A stretch of 6,064 nucleotides of DNA from Methanomassiliicoccaceae archaeon (GTDB taxonomy: Archaea > Thermoplasmatota > Thermoplasmata > Methanomassiliicoccales > Methanomethylophilaceae): assembly GCA_031254685.1 (NCBI GenBank), contig JAIRTZ010000055.1, positions 1-6,064 of the forward strand, read 5' to 3'. Shown here piece by piece: positions 4,745 to 6,064 of the stretch (the first letter of the stretch is position 1; every line of letters starts with the position of its first letter). A program made the translations under genes and the position numbers. A model generated the notes under the pieces. It had not been told where the DNA came from. It saw only the letters and a program-made list of their open reading frames with translations, and made no database searches.

Positions 4745-6064
4745 GCGACGACACGCAGAGAAGACCCCAGCAGCGCGGCGGCCCGATGGCCGGCATGATA
4801 GCCGGCGAGAAGGCAAAGGACTTCAAAGGGACGTGGGTCAAGCTCATCGCGTACTGCAGGGCATATCTGTGGCCGATCATCGCCGCGCTCGTCATGGCGG
4901 CGGTCGCCGGCGCGCTGACGATACTCGCCCCGGGACAGCTGAGGAAGATAACGGATGAGATCATAGCGTCATTCTCACCGCCGTTCGCACTCGACATGGA
5001 TGCGGTGTGGATGCTCGCCGTTATGCTGCTGATCATATACGTGGGCTCGAACCTCCTTAACTTCCTGTACCACTGGATACTCGCGCGTGTCACGCAGAGG
5101 ATAACGAAGCAGATGCGCACCGACATATCGAAGAAGATAAACCGTCTGCCGTTCAGCTATTTCAACAGAACGAGCTACGGCGACGTCCTCAGCCGGATGA
5201 CGAACGATGTCGACGCCGTGGGGATGACGCTCTATCAGAGCCTTCCGCAGCTGGCGTCCGCAGCGGCGATGTTCGTAGGCTGCATAGTGGCCATGTTCAT
5301 CACGAACGCGGTGATGGCGGTCACCGCCGTGCTCACCAGCATGGCCGGGTTCCTTATGATGGTCATTATCATAAAAAGGTCGCAGAAGTACTTCGTTGCG
5401 CAGCAGAAGGACCTCGGCGTGATCAACGGGCACGTGGAGGAGACGTACACGGGGCACAGCACCGTCAAAGTGTACAACGCCAGCGAGGAGTTCAAAAAGG
5501 ACTTCGAATCGATAAACGGCAGGCTGTACAACAGCGCATGGAAGTCCCAGTTCCTTTCGGGGCTGATGATGCCGCTGATGATGTTCATCGGCAATTTCGG
5601 ATATGTGGCGGTGTGCATCGTCGGCGCTGTGCTCACGATGAACGGGGCGATAACGTTCGGCGTCGTCGTGGCGTTCACGATATACGTACGTTTATTCACA
5701 CAGCCGCTGTCGCAGTTCGCGCAGGCGGCGAACAATCTGCAGAGGGCGGCGGCCGCGAGCGAGCGCGTGTTCGAGTTCTTCGAAGAGAAGGAGATGGACG
5801 ACGAGAGCAAAAAGGAAAGGCGGCTTCCGAACGTCAGCGGCGGTGTCGAGTTCAGGAACGTCAGGTTCGGTTACACTCCGGAGAAAACGGTCATAAACGA
5901 TTTCTCCGCGAAAGTGGGAGCGGGACAGAAGATCGCGATCGTCGGCCCGACCGGCGCCGGAAAGACGACGATAGTCAATCTGCTGATGCGCTTCTACGAG
6001 ATAGAGCGCGGCGAGATCCTGTTGGACGGCATCCCGATAAACGAGGTCCGGAGGGAGGACGTCC
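4741..6064 (+). CDS. ABC exporter half-transporter, partner subunit (3' truncated by window edge)
   Basis: The second half of the heterodimeric exporter; 441 codons are visible and the frame is open at the window end. ATG 4741 overlaps the upstream stop (ATGA), indicating strict co-translation. A hydrophilic Gln/Arg/Gly-rich N-terminus (2-20) leads into GEKAKDFKGTW (22-32), a motif common in bacterial partners of this type. The membrane domain follows (helices near 43-63, 88-112, 165-187, 190-211, 272-297 and 303-322), with coupling-loop motifs GDVLSRMTNDVDAV (147-160) and TGHSTVKVYNA (237-247). The ATPase begins near 368 with A-loop Tyr378 and Walker A GPTGAGKTT (402-410, Lys408). The Q-loop, signature, Walker B and H-loop fall outside the window. 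By analogy with TM288 this subunit should carry the catalytic Glu and His; that cannot be seen here. Confidence 0.95.
   Translation, partial: MSDDTQRRPQQRGGPMAGMIAGEKAKDFKGTWVKLIAYCRAYLWPIIAALVMAAVAGALTILAPGQLRKITDEIIASFSPPFALDMDAVWMLAVMLLIIYVGSNLLNFLYHWILARVTQRITKQMRTDISKKINRLPFSYFNRTSYGDVLSRMTNDVDAVGMTLYQSLPQLASAAAMFVGCIVAMFITNAVMAVTAVLTSMAGFLMMVIIIKRSQKYFVAQQKDLGVINGHVEETYTGHSTVKVYNASEEFKKDFESINGRLYNSAWKSQFLSGLMMPLMMFIGNFGYVAVCIVGAVLTMNGAITFGVVVAFTIYVRLFTQPLSQFAQAANNLQRAAAASERVFEFFEEKEMDDESKKERRLPNVSGGVEFRNVRFGYTPEKTVINDFSAKVGAGQKIAIVGPTGAGKTTIVNLLMRFYEIERGEILLDGIPINEVRREDV

Noticed and set aside
3833..4816. Minus-strand 327-codon frame antisense to the ABC transporter
   Set aside because: It is a mirror of a GC-rich coding sequence with low-complexity Arg/His/Pro-rich composition. 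The plus-strand frame has full ABC motifs.

Overview
The window looks archaeal. Genes are preceded by A/T-rich TATA boxes about 40 nt upstream of start codons that carry a GGAGGTG-type Shine-Dalgarno sequence. The single tRNA gene has no encoded CCA tail. One gene belongs to an RNA-binding family (COG1325/PF01877) that is essentially archaeal, and terminator-like sites are bare T-runs. The mix of a GC-rich genome, Shine-Dalgarno use and bacterial-type multidrug ABC exporters with many AGG and ATA codons suggests a gut-associated member of the Thermoplasmata, perhaps Methanomassiliicoccales. That placement is inference and could not be tested here.

Layout, left to right. (1) 1-1277, plus strand: the 3' part of a CNNM/CorC-type membrane protein (DUF21 membrane domain, two CBS domains, CorC/HlyC domain), with its start lying before the window. 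(2) 1269-1703, minus strand: a small predicted RNA-binding protein of the exosome-associated COG1325 family, convergent with gene 1 and overlapping it by 9 bases. (3) 1796-1870, plus strand: tRNA-Ile(GAU), sharing an A/T-rich promoter region with gene 2. (4) 2001-2072 and 2205-2291, minus strand: two tandem, duplicated, very short genes for Lys/Ala/Pro-rich peptides (23 and 28 aa). Each has its own conserved TATA box, perfect GGAGGTG ribosome binding site, non-ATG start (TTG, CTG) and T-run. They are easily missed by gene callers and are the least explained content here. (5) About 2340-2480: a gene-free, very GC-rich gap containing a long nested inverted repeat. (6) 2528-6064, plus strand: an operon of a MarR-family repressor, then two half-size ABC exporters (the second cut by the window end).

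How the parts work together. The MarR-ABC-ABC block reads as one regulated drug or lipid efflux unit. The MarR promoter has a perfect 13-base inverted repeat next to its TATA box. The MarR stop is 12 bases before the first transporter, whose stop overlaps the start of the second (ATGA). The first transporter has the degenerate catalytic site (Walker B D-D instead of D-E, H-loop Q instead of H) typical of heterodimeric exporters such as TM287/288, and the second has the layout of its partner. The left half is unrelated housekeeping content. No CRISPR array, insertion sequence or phage gene was seen.
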